The notes: generated by a model not told the origin, from the sequence alone. A stretch of DNA of 64,000 bases from Hydrogenophaga sp. (GCF_019635465.1 NZ_JAHBZK010000021.1:1-64000); one strand, 5' to 3'; positions 28,134 through 36,555 are shown, counted from the first letter of the stretch. Translations and numbers: made by a program.

Positions 28134-28820
28134 TCAGCCCACGTGCTGGGCAAAGAAGGCCAGCGTGCGTTCGCGGGCCAGTTTGGCCGCGGCCTCGTTG
28201 TACGCGCCGCGCTGGTCGCAGTTGAAGCCGTGGTTGGCCTGGTAGACGTGCACCGTGACACCGGGTTGGGCCTTCTTGAAGGCCTCGACCGTGTCGAGCG
28301 GGATCCAGTGGTCCTGGTCGCCGAAGTGCGCCAGCACCGGCACCTGGGGCTTGCGCGCCGCCTCGTCGGGCGTGGTCATGCCACCGCCGTAATAGGGCGC
28401 GGCCGCGCTCAGGCCCTTGAGCGTGCAGGCGGCGCGCCAGGTCAGCAGACCACCCCAGCAATAGCCAACGATGCCGACCTTGCCGGCCTGTGCCGCCCAC
28501 TGGATCGCGGCCTGCAGGTCGGCCAGCACGCCCGGCGCGGGCAGTTCCTCGACCGCGGTCTTGAGGCCGAAGCCCTGCTTCATGTCGGCCTCGGCATAGC
28601 CCAGCTCCAGCGATGCCTGGCCGGCACGCGAGAAGGTGCTGGGCGCCACCGCCAGGTAGCCCGCGGCGGCATAGCCGTCGGCCACCGAGCGGATGTGGGA
28701 GTTGACGCCGAAGATCTCCTGCACGACGACGATGCCGCCCTTGGGCGTGCCGGCTGGGCGGGCCACATAGGCGGGGCAGCTGTGGCCGTCGGCCGCGGTG
28801 AGGGTGATGGTTTCGCTCAT
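28134..28820 (-). CDS. Dienelactone hydrolase family protein
   Basis: 228 residues, alpha/beta hydrolase. The catalytic Cys is in the nucleophile elbow GYCWGG, the Asp in FGDQDHWIP and the His in QANHGFNCD, as in dienelactone hydrolases that open 4-carboxymethylene-butenolides from chlorocatechols. The oxyanion region is [14 protein letters not shown]. Many members act on other small esters, so the substrate is uncertain. ATG 28820 is followed by [13 protein letters not shown], the usual family start. It is second in the operon, 41 bases after the isomerase gene. Confidence 0.87.
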   Translation of the reverse strand: MSETITLTAADGHSCPAYVARPAGTPKGGIVVVQEIFGVNSHIRSVADGYAAAGYLAVAPSTFSRAGQASLELGYAEADMKQGFGLKTAVEELPAPGVLADLQAAIQWAAQAGKVGIVGYCWGGLLTWRAACTLKGLSAAAPYYGGGMTTPDEAARKPQVPVLAHFGDQDHWIPLDTVEAFKKAQPGVTVHVYQANHGFNCDQRGAYNEAAAKLARERTLAFFAQHVG

Positions 28821-28861
28821 GGTGGTGTCCTCTGTCTGTCTGCTTGTTTGTTCGGTCTCGC

Positions 28862-29464
28862 TCAGTTCTTCTGCAGCGCACGTTCGACGAAGTCGAGCCG
28901 GTCCTGGCCCCAGAACATCTCGCCATCGACCACGTAGCTCGGTGAGCCGAACACGCTCACGTCGATGGCGGCCTGAGTGTGGGCATCGGCCAGCGCCTGC
29001 GCCGCGTCGGTCTGCGATTGTGCGAGCCGCGCGGCGTCCAGGCCAGCCTCGCCAAGCAAGGCCGCCAGCGTGGCGGTGTCGGCGATGTCGCGCTCCTGCG
29101 CCCACACGGCCGACATCACCGCGCCACTCAGACGCAGCGCGGCCTCGGCGCCGTCCTGCTCGGCCACGACGCTGATCAGGCGCGCGGACGGGTCGCCCGC
29201 CACCGGAAAGTGCTTGGGGTGCAGGTTCAGCGGCAACTGCAGCCAGTCGCGGTAGCGCTGCAGCTCGACCAGGCGATAGGCCTGGCGCTGCGGGGCGCGC
29301 TTGCCCAGCGGCAAGCCCCCCGAGAGCGGAAAGATCTTGCCCAGGTCCATGGGGCGCACGCGCACCTCGGCGTTGGTGGCGCGGGCCATGCGCACGAAGC
29401 GCTCGTGGCCCAGGTAAGCCCAGGGGCTCATGGTGGCGAAGTAGTAGTCGACCTTGTGACGCAT
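28862..29464 (-). CDS. DsbA-family protein, 2-hydroxychromene-2-carboxylate isomerase-like
   Basis: 200 residues with a thioredoxin/GST-kappa fold. The N-terminal motif DYYFATMSPWAYLGHERF has Ser in place of redox Cys, as in 2-hydroxychromene-2-carboxylate isomerases that use glutathione. The C-terminal signature GSPSYVVDGEMFWGQDRLDFVE is typical of this group. Known members act in naphthalene breakdown; no other naphthalene gene is visible, so the natural substrate is open. It is the first gene of the minus-strand operon and is divergent from an SDR gene, 106 bases away. Confidence 0.85.
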   Translation of the reverse strand: MRHKVDYYFATMSPWAYLGHERFVRMARATNAEVRVRPMDLGKIFPLSGGLPLGKRAPQRQAYRLVELQRYRDWLQLPLNLHPKHFPVAGDPSARLISVVAEQDGAEAALRLSGAVMSAVWAQERDIADTATLAALLGEAGLDAARLAQSQTDAAQALADAHTQAAIDVSVFGSPSYVVDGEMFWGQDRLDFVERALQKN

Positions 29465-29570
29465 CGAAGTCTCCGGTGGCTGTTGTAATGGCGCCCGACA
29501 TTGGCGCGCTGGCAGGGGCCGCGAAGGCGATCTTGTACGCGATGCGCGCGACAGTTGCAGGAGATCGGGT

Positions 29571-30320
29571 ATGGACAACAAGGTTTTGCTGGTGACGGGC
29601 GGCTCGCGCGGCATCGGAGCGGCCACCTGCCACCTGGCGGCGCGCCAAGGCTGGGCAGTGGCGGTGAACTACACCGCCAACTCGCTGGCCGCCGATGAGG
29701 TGGTGCGCGCCACCCGCGCCAACGGTGGCCAGGCCATGGCGGTGCAGGCCGACGTCGCCGACGAGGCGCAGGTGCTGCGCATGTTCGAGCACATCGACGC
29801 CAAGTTCGGTCGGCTCAGCGGGCTGGTCAACAACGCCGGCGTGGTCGACGTCACCGCCCGCATCGACGAGATGAGCGTGGCGCGCTGGCGCCGCATGTTC
29901 GACATCAACGTCATCGGCAGCATGCTGTGTGCCCGCGAGGCGGTGCGCCGCATGAGCACGAAGCACGGCGGCAGCGGCGGCGCGATCGTCAACGTCTCCA
30001 GCGCCGCGTCGCGCCTGGGCTCGGCCGGTCAGTACGTGGACTACGCCGCGGCCAAGGGTGCCATCGACGTGTTCACCGTCGGCCTGGCGCGCGAGGTGGC
30101 CGACGAGGGTGTGCGCGTCAATGCGGTGCGCCCGGGCCTGATCGAAACCGACATCCACGCCAGCGGCGGCCTGCCCAACCGCGTGCGCGACCTGCAGCAC
30201 CTGGTGCCGATGCAGCGCGGCGGCCGCCCGGAGGAAGTGGCCGAGGCGATCGTCTGGCTGCTGTCGGACGCGGCCAGCTACACGACCATGAGCCTGGTCG
30301 ACGTCTCGGGAGGCCGCTGA
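29571..30320 (+). CDS. Short-chain dehydrogenase/reductase (FabG-like)
   Basis: 249 residues, classical SDR. The nucleotide motif is TGGSRGIGAAT, then NNAG (LVNNAGVVD), a Ser in IVNVSSAASR and the catalytic YAAAK (VDYAAAKGAID). It probably oxidises or reduces a hydroxyl/keto group with NAD(P)H; the substrate is unknown. GCAGGAG precedes ATG 29571. The stop overlaps the MaoC ATG (ATGA), so the pair may act in succession on an acyl-CoA or similar hydroxy/enoyl substrate. Confidence 0.9.
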   Translation: MDNKVLLVTGGSRGIGAATCHLAARQGWAVAVNYTANSLAADEVVRATRANGGQAMAVQADVADEAQVLRMFEHIDAKFGRLSGLVNNAGVVDVTARIDEMSVARWRRMFDINVIGSMLCAREAVRRMSTKHGGSGGAIVNVSSAASRLGSAGQYVDYAAAKGAIDVFTVGLAREVADEGVRVNAVRPGLIETDIHASGGLPNRVRDLQHLVPMQRGGRPEEVAEAIVWLLSDAASYTTMSLVDVSGGR

Positions 30321-30799
30321 TGGGTGTCACCAAGAAGGAACCCCGCATCTGGTGGGAAGATCTGCAGACCGGCGAGGTGCGCGAGCTCGGCAGCATCACC
30401 CCCACGGCCGAGGAGATCGTGGCCTTTGCCAGCCAATGGGACCCGCAACCGTTTCACCTCGACCCCGAGGCCGCCAAGGACTCGGTGTTTGGCGCGCTGT
30501 GCGCCAGTGGCTGGCACACCTGCGCCATGGCCATGCGCCTGATGGTGACCAACTTCCTGCACGAGACCTCCAGCCTGGGCTCGCCCGGCCTGGACAGCCT
30601 GAAGTGGCTCAAGCCGGTGTTCCCCGGCGACACGCTCACGCTGCGCCACACCATTCACGAGAAACGCGTGATGGCCCGCCGCCCCGACGTGGGCCTGGTG
30701 CGCACCAGCTGGGAGATGGTCAACCAGCACGGCGAGCCGGTACTGCGCATGGAAGGGCATGGGATGTTCCGCCTTCGGGCACCGGAACATCCCAGTTGA
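30320..30799 (+). CDS. MaoC-like hydratase/dehydratase
   Basis: 159 residues, single hot-dog domain. The hydratase-2-type catalytic Asp/His pair is in SQWDPQPFHLDPEAA, followed by FGALCASGWHTCAMA and the C-terminal FPGDTLTLRHTI. MaoC proteins hydrate or dehydrate enoyl-CoA compounds. Its ATG overlaps the SDR stop by four bases, which supports a two-step partnership (hydration and oxidation of an acyl-CoA). The specific substrate is not shown. Confidence 0.87.
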   Translation: MGVTKKEPRIWWEDLQTGEVRELGSITPTAEEIVAFASQWDPQPFHLDPEAAKDSVFGALCASGWHTCAMAMRLMVTNFLHETSSLGSPGLDSLKWLKPVFPGDTLTLRHTIHEKRVMARRPDVGLVRTSWEMVNQHGEPVLRMEGHGMFRLRAPEHPS

Positions 30800-30850
30800 G
30801 CGTTGTGCGTTTCTCGTTGAGCGTGCGCATGTTGGCGGGCGCAAAATCCA

Positions 30851-30920
30851 CGCCCAACGCCCAACGCCCAACGCCCAACGCACAACGCACAACGCCCAAC
30901 GCACAACGCACAACGCACAA
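30851..30920 (+). repeat. Tandem heptamer array CGCCCAA/CGCACAA, 10 units
   Basis: Ten contiguous heptamers: four CGCCCAA, two CGCACAA, one CGCCCAA, three CGCACAA. About 50 bases upstream, GTTGAGC, GTTGTGC and another GTTGAGC (30796-30824) are in inverted orientation, so a stem can form. The array ends 18 bases before the marC start. Related heptamers lie before the amino-acid exporter at 8122. Too short and spacer-less for CRISPR. Confidence 0.85.
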
Positions 30921-30938
30921 CGCAGCTCGCCCGACGCC

Positions 30939-31559
30939 GTGGACTTCAAACCCCTCATCACCCTGCTGGCGATCGTCAACCCGTTGGCGATCGTGCCCTT
31001 CTTCATCCATTACACGCAGGGCTTCAGCCGCAAGCAGCGCCAGCGCACGGTGCTGATCTCCTCGATCAGCGCGTTCGCGGTCATCGCCACCTGCGCGCTC
31101 ATCGGGCTGCAGATCCTCGAGTTCTTCTCGATCTCGCTGGCCAGCTTCCAGGTCGGCGGCGGCATGCTGCTGCTCACCTCGGCGCTGTCCATGCTCAATG
31201 CGCGACCGGCCGAGGCCAAGGCCACCGAGCAGGAGGTGAGCGACGCCTCGTCGCGCACCAGCATTGCGGTGGTGCCGCTGACGATTCCCTTGCTCACGGG
31301 GCCGGCCAGCATGTCCACTGTGGTGATCTACGCCGACCAGGCCAAGACCTTTCTGCAGCACGCCGCGCTGGTGGGCTACGGCGTGGTGGTGGCGCTGGCC
31401 ACGGCGCTGTGCTTTGCGCTGGCCGAACCCATTGCACGCGGGCTCGGCCAGACCGGCATCAACGTCATGACCCGGCTGATGGGCCTGATCCTCGCCGCGC
31501 TGGCGGTCGAGGTCATGGCCAACGGGCTGATCAAGCTGTTCCCGGCGCTGGCCGGGTAA
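30939..31559 (+). CDS. MarC family inner-membrane protein
   Basis: 206 residues with about six hydrophobic segments, e.g. LITLLAIVNPLAIVPFFIHY at the N-terminus, VVPLTIPLLTGPASMSTVVIY in the middle and LMGLILAALAVEVMANGL at the end. These are the MarC/UPF0056 signatures. MarC proteins were once tied to multiple antibiotic resistance but their function remains unclear. The GTG start at 30939 (VDFKPLITLLAIVNP) is chosen because the upstream frame is the heptamer repeat; no good Shine-Dalgarno is visible. It converges on the TRAP gene ten bases away. Confidence 0.85.
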   Translation: MDFKPLITLLAIVNPLAIVPFFIHYTQGFSRKQRQRTVLISSISAFAVIATCALIGLQILEFFSISLASFQVGGGMLLLTSALSMLNARPAEAKATEQEVSDASSRTSIAVVPLTIPLLTGPASMSTVVIYADQAKTFLQHAALVGYGVVVALATALCFALAEPIARGLGQTGINVMTRLMGLILAALAVEVMANGLIKLFPALAG

Positions 31560-31568
31560 GCCCCCGCC

Positions 31569-32573
31569 TCACTTCATCTTCTGCGTCTCGGCGCGGAACT
31601 CGGCCAGCACCGCGCGCGCGTTCTTGAGGCCGCGCGCTTCCGCTGCCGCCACCCACTTGTCTTCCAGCTGCGACTGCTTGGCCTTCACATCGTTGATGAA
31701 GGCCTCGTTGGCCATCTGGCGTTGCACGCCGGTGGTCTTCTGGATCTCGCGCGAGGCGGCGTCGGTGCGGTCCCAGCCGGCGGCAAACAGGCGCGCCGCG
31801 GCCTCGCCCGAGACCTTGTCGATGGCGGCCTTCTCTTCGGGCTTGAGGGCGTCGTACTTGCCCTGATTCATCATGAATACGAAGCTGGTGTTGTAGAGGC
31901 CGCCGGGGAAGGTGGTGGCGTACTTGACCATGCTCAGCCGCATGGACTGCAGCGACTCGTCGGGGAAGAAGGTGCCGTCCATCACGCCGGTGGACAGCAG
32001 CTCGAAGGATTCGGTGGCGGGCTTGAGCGTGGTGTTCCAGCCCATCAGCTTGGACAACTCGTTGATGTTGCCGCCACCGATGCGGAACTTGAGTTTGGCC
32101 GCGTCGGCCGCGCTGCCCACCGGCTGCTTGACGGTGAAGATGATGCCTGGGCCGTGCGTGAACACGGCCAGCGTCTTCACGCCCTTGTGCTCGCCCAGCG
32201 GCGCGAAGTACTTGTTGTAGATGCGCTGGTAGGCCACCGTGGTGGCGGTGGAGCTGTCGCCCAGGAAGGGGAACTCGGCCACCTGGGTGAAGACGAAGCG
32301 GCCGGGCGTGTAACCGTCCACCGTGAACGACACGTCGGCCAGGCCATCGCGCACCGCATCGAAGGTGCCGGGGGGCGCCGACACCGCCTTGGGCAACAGG
32401 TTGCACTTGACGCTGCCCTTGGTTTCTTTCTCGACGGCTTCGCACCACTGGTTCTGGGCCACGGTGGCGCCGTGCGCCGGTGGCAGCCAGGTCGACACGT
32501 TGAGCACGGTCTGCGCGCTGGCGGCGGTGCCGATGGCCATCAGGGCGGCCAGGGTGATGGGGTTGCGGGTCAT
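31569..32573 (-). CDS. TRAP transporter substrate-binding protein (DctP family)
   Basis: 334-residue periplasmic binding protein. A signal peptide (TRNPITLAALMAIGTAASA) precedes mature QTVLNVSTWLPPAHGATVAQNQW. DctP-family blocks follow (KFRIGGGNINELSKLMGWN, SLQSMRLSMVKYATTFPG). TRAP transporters import carboxylates, including aromatic acids. The membrane partners DctQ and DctM are not adjacent: the next gene is convergent marC. It is last in the long hpa-associated series and lies 49 bases after the Rieske gene, behind the leader GGAGACAAGCCC. Confidence 0.88.
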   Translation of the reverse strand: MTRNPITLAALMAIGTAASAQTVLNVSTWLPPAHGATVAQNQWCEAVEKETKGSVKCNLLPKAVSAPPGTFDAVRDGLADVSFTVDGYTPGRFVFTQVAEFPFLGDSSTATTVAYQRIYNKYFAPLGEHKGVKTLAVFTHGPGIIFTVKQPVGSAADAAKLKFRIGGGNINELSKLMGWNTTLKPATESFELLSTGVMDGTFFPDESLQSMRLSMVKYATTFPGGLYNTSFVFMMNQGKYDALKPEEKAAIDKVSGEAAARLFAAGWDRTDAASREIQKTTGVQRQMANEAFINDVKAKQSQLEDKWVAAAEARGLKNARAVLAEFRAETQKMK

Positions 32574-32622
32574 GGGCTTGTCTCCGGGATGTGTTGTGGT
32601 GGGACGGGAACGGAAAAGCGGC

Positions 32623-33708
32623 TCAGGCCACCGGGGCGGGCTGCGCAGACAGGCGTTGCGCCTCCTGCTCGGCGCGCACGCGCGCTTCGAGCAGGCGACG
32701 GAACTGGATCAGCGCCGCGTCCATCGCCAGCGGCAACATCGGCAGCGTGGGGTTGTGCTGAATGTTGCGGTGCTGCGCGGTGATCATGTCGCGGTCTTCG
32801 TTGAAGGCGCCGATCAGGCTGTTGTAGATGCTCTCGGTCACGCTGGCGTCGCCCTCGCCCGTGGGGTGCGACTGCTGGAAGAAGTAGTGCGTGGTGGTGG
32901 CCGTCTCGGGCGTCAGGGTCTGGCACGAGTGCAGACGCACCGAGGGACCGGCGGCGTCGGGTGCCTGCCCGGTCGGACGCCCGCCAGAGTGCATCAGCAG
33001 CGTGCCCGGCAACAGGAATTCGTAGACGAACCAGCGGTCCAGGTTGGTGTCGAAGCTGCGAAAGCGTTGGTAGAACGGCGGCGGCGGCACGTCACTGACC
33101 TGGCGCGACACCTTGATGCCCATCTGCGGCCAGTCGGCATGGGCCCCGGCCACGGGCTCGATCGTCGGCCGCGCCTGCGCGATGCGCGTGGAGCCGCCCA
33201 GCGACTTCTCGTGCACATAGCTCAGGTGCGAGAAGTCGAGCAGGTTGTCGCAGATCAGCAGGTACGGTGTGTCGTAGTGCAGGTAGCCGGGCTTGTTCTG
33301 CCAGTCCGGCGAATCGCAGCTGAAGTTGTCGGGCAGCAGCGCGTCGTCGGCCAGCGCCGGGTCGCCCATCCACACGAACACCCACTTGTTCCTGAGCACC
33401 ATCGGGTAGCGCTTGACGCGCGCCTTGGCCGGCACGATCTCGATGCCCGGTGCCTCCACACACTGGCCGCGGGGGTCGAACTTGAGCCCGTGGTAGCCGC
33501 AGCGCACGCAGTCGCCCTCGCGCCGCCCCACCGACAGGGGTGCGTGCCGATGGCAGCAGCGGTCTTCCAGCGCGACCAGATCACCCGCCTGGGTGCGGTA
33601 GACCAGCACCGGCTCGCCGAGCACGGTGCGCGTGAACAGCGTCGGCGAATCGGCCGACGGAATTTCGTGATCCCAGGCGATCACGTACCAGCAATTGCGA
33701 AGCCACAT
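32623..33708 (-). CDS. Rieske non-haem iron oxygenase, VanA-type
   Basis: 361 residues. The Rieske [2Fe-2S] ligands are Cys51-x-His53 and Cys70-x-x-His73. The mononuclear iron site is the DNLLDFSHLSYVH segment (about 155-167) plus a downstream acidic ligand. Length and the start MWLRNCWYVIAWDHEIP are those of VanA/toluenesulfonate monooxygenase-type aromatic demethylases. VanA uses a VanB reductase, which is absent here. Its position in the homoprotocatechuate series suggests that it generates a pathway substrate, for example by O-demethylating homovanillate; this is inference. A strong GAGGAGACAAGGCC leader precedes ATG 33708. Confidence 0.88.
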   Translation of the reverse strand: MWLRNCWYVIAWDHEIPSADSPTLFTRTVLGEPVLVYRTQAGDLVALEDRCCHRHAPLSVGRREGDCVRCGYHGLKFDPRGQCVEAPGIEIVPAKARVKRYPMVLRNKWVFVWMGDPALADDALLPDNFSCDSPDWQNKPGYLHYDTPYLLICDNLLDFSHLSYVHEKSLGGSTRIAQARPTIEPVAGAHADWPQMGIKVSRQVSDVPPPPFYQRFRSFDTNLDRWFVYEFLLPGTLLMHSGGRPTGQAPDAAGPSVRLHSCQTLTPETATTTHYFFQQSHPTGEGDASVTESIYNSLIGAFNEDRDMITAQHRNIQHNPTLPMLPLAMDAALIQFRRLLEARVRAEQEAQRLSAQPAPVA

Positions 33709-33768
33709 GGCCTTGTCTCCTCCTCTGGGGGTGGAGCGGCCATGCTAGGCGGGGGTGGGTGAGGGCTT

Positions 33769-33796
33769 GTCCCCTTCGGGGGGGATGGACGGGGAC
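33769..33796. promoter_or_regulatory. Inverted repeat GTCCCC-N16-GGGGAC upstream of Rieske gene
   Basis: Six-base arms GTCCCC (33769-33774) and GGGGAC (33791-33796) lie in the 117-base gap between the LuxR gene and the Rieske gene. The left arm can also pair locally (CCCC-TTCG-GGGG). It could be a binding site for the adjacent LuxR regulator or a hairpin; nothing decides between them. Confidence 0.3.
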
Positions 33797-33825
33797 ATCC
33801 AACCCGCCGCGGCATGATCGTGCCG

Positions 33826-34647
33826 TCAGCCCAGCCAGCGCGCCAGCCGCACCCGGTCCGCCGGTAAGCCCGCTTCGGCCAGCTTGGCGTAGGCGCGCTT
33901 GCGCAGGGTCACCACGGTCGACGGCGCGACGTCGAGCTCGGTGGCGATGCCGTCGGCGCTCATGCCGCTGGCGATGCGGGCGACCACCTCGGCTTCGCGC
34001 GGCGACAGCGTGGGCAGCAGCCGCTGCAACTGGTGGCGCGAGCGGACGATCTCGGCGCAGCGGTCGGCGGCCACGGCTTGCGCGCCCAGGGCAGCCTGGT
34101 GGGCCTGGCGCAGCAGCGGGGCGAGGCCGAGCAGGCGGTGGATATCGCCTTCGCTGAACTGGCCCTGGTGGTGGTCGCGGTAGAGGTGAATGGCCTGCAC
34201 CGCGCCGGGCGCGGGTGCGTGCAACAGGGTGAAGCGCTCGGTCAGGCGCTCGCGGGTGTAGATGTCGTTGCGCCAGCCGGCCACGGGCAGTTCGTCGGCG
34301 CGGCAATGCAGCACCGCCACCTCGTGCGCCGGGCGCTCGGCCACCCGGTCGGCCAGCCGCATCACGGCGTCGCTGCGCCAGTAGCTGCGGCGGTAGATGG
34401 CAAAGCACTCGGCCACCACGTCGCGGTCGTGCGTGTGGCGCGAGCTGCCTTCGATGAGTTCGGGCGTGTCGCGACGAAAGTGCACCAGCGAGAGGTACTC
34501 AACCGGCACCACCGCATCGATGGCGCGCAGCAGGCGCGATGCGCTGGGCGGCGCGCTGGCGCAGTCGAGCAGGGCCGAGACGGCCTGCGGGTTCAGAGCA
34601 GGACTGTTGGCGGTGGGGGCGCTGTCGAACGACCAGATGGCGGGCAT
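33826..34647 (-). CDS. LuxR-family transcriptional regulator
   Basis: 273 residues. The C-terminal LuxR/GerE HTH (about 208-258) reads LSPREAEVVARIASGMSADGIATELDVAPSTVVTLRKRAY. The N-terminal 200 residues form a likely effector-sensing domain (SLVHFRRDTPELIEG, LHAPAPGAVQAIHLYRDHHQGQFSEGD) without receiver motifs. It lies between the PanE-like and Rieske genes on the same strand, 41 bases after the former, and probably controls the Rieske/TRAP genes that follow. The effector could be an aromatic acid. Confidence 0.85.
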   Translation of the reverse strand: MPAIWSFDSAPTANSPALNPQAVSALLDCASAPPSASRLLRAIDAVVPVEYLSLVHFRRDTPELIEGSSRHTHDRDVVAECFAIYRRSYWRSDAVMRLADRVAERPAHEVAVLHCRADELPVAGWRNDIYTRERLTERFTLLHAPAPGAVQAIHLYRDHHQGQFSEGDIHRLLGLAPLLRQAHQAALGAQAVAADRCAEIVRSRHQLQRLLPTLSPREAEVVARIASGMSADGIATELDVAPSTVVTLRKRAYAKLAEAGLPADRVRLARWLG

Positions 34648-34688
34648 GGCCTCATTCTCGAAAGCACACCGCCTGCGCTGCCAGCGGA

Positions 34689-35696
34689 CTAACCCTGTGC
34701 CTCGGGGTACAGCCCCAGCGTGCGCGCCTTCAGCCGCGCCAGGCCCATGAGCGCATCGGTGAACGGCGTGGGCACCTGGGTGAGGCGACCGAGCTCGGCG
34801 ACCACGCCCACCAGTGCGTCAAGCTCGACCGGGCGCAGCGCTTCCACGTCCTGCAGCATCGAGGTCTTGAAGGCGCCGAGCTTGAGCGTCATGGCGTGGC
34901 GGTCTTCGGGTTGCTGGTCGATGGGGATGCCGATCTTCGCGCCGATGGCCTTGGCCTCGAGCATCACCGCACTGATGAAGCCGCGCACCTGCGGGTCGGC
35001 CAGGATGCGGTCGGTGGTGGCGCCGGTGATGGCGCTGACCGGGTTGACCGTCATGTTGCCCCAAAGCTTGTACCAGATGTCGCGCTGGATCTGCGGCGAC
35101 AGCGTGGCGTCGACGCCCGCCTGGCGCAGCAGCGCCACCACGGCCTGCGCGCGCGGGCTTTGCTCGCCCGAGGGTTCGCCCACCAGCAGGCCGTTGCCAA
35201 AGTGATGGCGCACCAGGCCCGGGGCATCCACCGAGCAGCTGGCATGCACCACCCCGCCGAGGATGTGGCGCGCCGGCACGGCGCGTGCCATGGCACCGCC
35301 GGGGTCCACCACCGGCAGCGGCGTGCCTTTCAGCGCCCCGCCAAAACCTTCGAAGAACCACCAGGGCACGCCGTTCATGGCGGTGAGCACCGTGGTGTGA
35401 CGGCCGATCAGGGGTTCGACGATGGGCGCGATGCTGGGCAGCGCGGGCGCCTTGACCGCCAGGATGACGAGGTCGTGCGCGCCCAGCTGGTAGGCGCGGT
35501 CGGAGGCCTCGACCGGGCACTGCAGCAGTTCGCCGCCCTGGTGCAGGCGCAATCCGTGTTGGCGCAGTGCGTTGAGCGTGTCGCCGCGCGCAAGCGCACT
35601 GAGCTGGCAGCCGGCGCGGCCCAGGCGCACGCCGAGCCAGCCGCCGATGGCGCCGGCGCCGACGATGGCCACGCTCTGGATGGTGGGTTGGGTCAT
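34689..35696 (-). CDS. 2-dehydropantoate 2-reductase family protein (PanE/ApbA)
   Basis: 335 residues. The N-terminal Rossmann motif is VAIVGAGAIGGWLGVRLG. The catalytic Lys and Asn blocks appear as YKLWGNMTVNPVSAITGA, and the C-terminal ketopantoate-reductase helical domain follows. The family reduces ketopantoate or related 2-oxoacids with NADPH. Placement behind hpa genes and a class II aldolase suggests a catabolic 2-oxoacid substrate rather than pantothenate synthesis, but this is inference. It is 42 bases after the aldolase gene. Confidence 0.85.
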   Translation of the reverse strand: MTQPTIQSVAIVGAGAIGGWLGVRLGRAGCQLSALARGDTLNALRQHGLRLHQGGELLQCPVEASDRAYQLGAHDLVILAVKAPALPSIAPIVEPLIGRHTTVLTAMNGVPWWFFEGFGGALKGTPLPVVDPGGAMARAVPARHILGGVVHASCSVDAPGLVRHHFGNGLLVGEPSGEQSPRAQAVVALLRQAGVDATLSPQIQRDIWYKLWGNMTVNPVSAITGATTDRILADPQVRGFISAVMLEAKAIGAKIGIPIDQQPEDRHAMTLKLGAFKTSMLQDVEALRPVELDALVGVVAELGRLTQVPTPFTDALMGLARLKARTLGLYPEAQG

Positions 35697-35738
35697 GCGC
35701 GCGAGCTTAACCGCGGGCCCTGGGTGCCGGGATGACGC

Positions 35739-36533
35739 TCAGGCCCGGTAGCTGCTGTCGATGCGATCGACCTGGCGCACCAGGGCGTCGAACACGTCGC
35801 GCCCGGCCCCGTGGTTGGGGTTGAACTGCAGGGCGTCGCGCGTGCATTTGGCCGCGATGTCTTCGGGCACCGGAATGGCCGCCTGCGCACCGCCCATGCT
35901 GAAGGTGGCGAGCTGGATCTCGCAGGCGCGCTGCAGCGTCCAGAGAATGGCGAAGGTCTGCGGCAGGGTGGCACCCCAGGCCAGCAGGCCGTGATTGCGC
36001 AGGATCACCGCCGGCTTGCCGCCCATGCTTTGCAGCAGGCGCGGGCCCTCGTCGGCGTGGATGGTGATGCCCTCGAAGTCGTGGTACGCCACCATGCCGT
36101 GCAGCTGCGCGGTGTAGAAGTTGGTTTGCTGCAGACCGTCCTTGAGGCAGGCCACCGACACGCCGGCCGTGGTGTGCGTGTGCATGACGCAGTGCGCGCC
36201 CTCCAGGCCGTCGTGAATGGCCGCGTGCACCGTGAAGCCCGCCGGGTTGACGCGGTGCGCCGAGCCGTCGAGCACCTTGCCCTGCAGATCGATCTTGACG
36301 AGGTTGCTCGCGGTCACTTCGCTGTAGTGCAGGCCGAAGGGATTGATGAGGAACTGCTTGGCGCCACCGGTGACGCTGTCGGGCAGGCGCAGCGTGATGT
36401 GGTTGTAGATCATCTCCGTCCAGCCCAGCATGGCGAAGACGCGGTAGCAGGCGGCCAGCTCCAGGCGCGCGGCCCATTCGTCCGCGTGCATGCCGGGTGG
36501 CAGCACCGTGGTGTTTTGCAGGGGGGCGTTCAT
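35739..36533 (-). CDS. Class II aldolase/adducin family protein
   Basis: 264 residues. The class II aldolase fold is shown by the zinc ligands in HCVMHTHTTAGVSV and by ILRNHGLLAWGATLPQTFAI. Substrate-binding region: YNHITLRLPDS and INPFGLHYSEVTASNLVKID. Members cleave or epimerise sugar phosphates or hydroxy-acids; the substrate here is unknown. ATG 36533 has an AGGAGACAAGACC leader. It lies 22 bases after hpaI, which also makes aldol-cleavage chemistry, so the two may handle related intermediates. Confidence 0.87.
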   Translation of the reverse strand: MNAPLQNTTVLPPGMHADEWAARLELAACYRVFAMLGWTEMIYNHITLRLPDSVTGGAKQFLINPFGLHYSEVTASNLVKIDLQGKVLDGSAHRVNPAGFTVHAAIHDGLEGAHCVMHTHTTAGVSVACLKDGLQQTNFYTAQLHGMVAYHDFEGITIHADEGPRLLQSMGGKPAVILRNHGLLAWGATLPQTFAILWTLQRACEIQLATFSMGGAQAAIPVPEDIAAKCTRDALQFNPNHGAGRDVFDALVRQVDRIDSSYRA

Positions 36534-36555
36534 GGTCTTGTCTCCTCTCGAATGA

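Noticed and set aside
28821-30200. Upstream extension of the dienelactone hydrolase frame
   Set aside because: The frame stays open through the neighbouring isomerase and SDR genes; only the part from ATG 28820 matches the family.
30851-30920. Heptamer array as a CRISPR
   Set aside because: Units are seven bases with no spacers and no cas genes are near.
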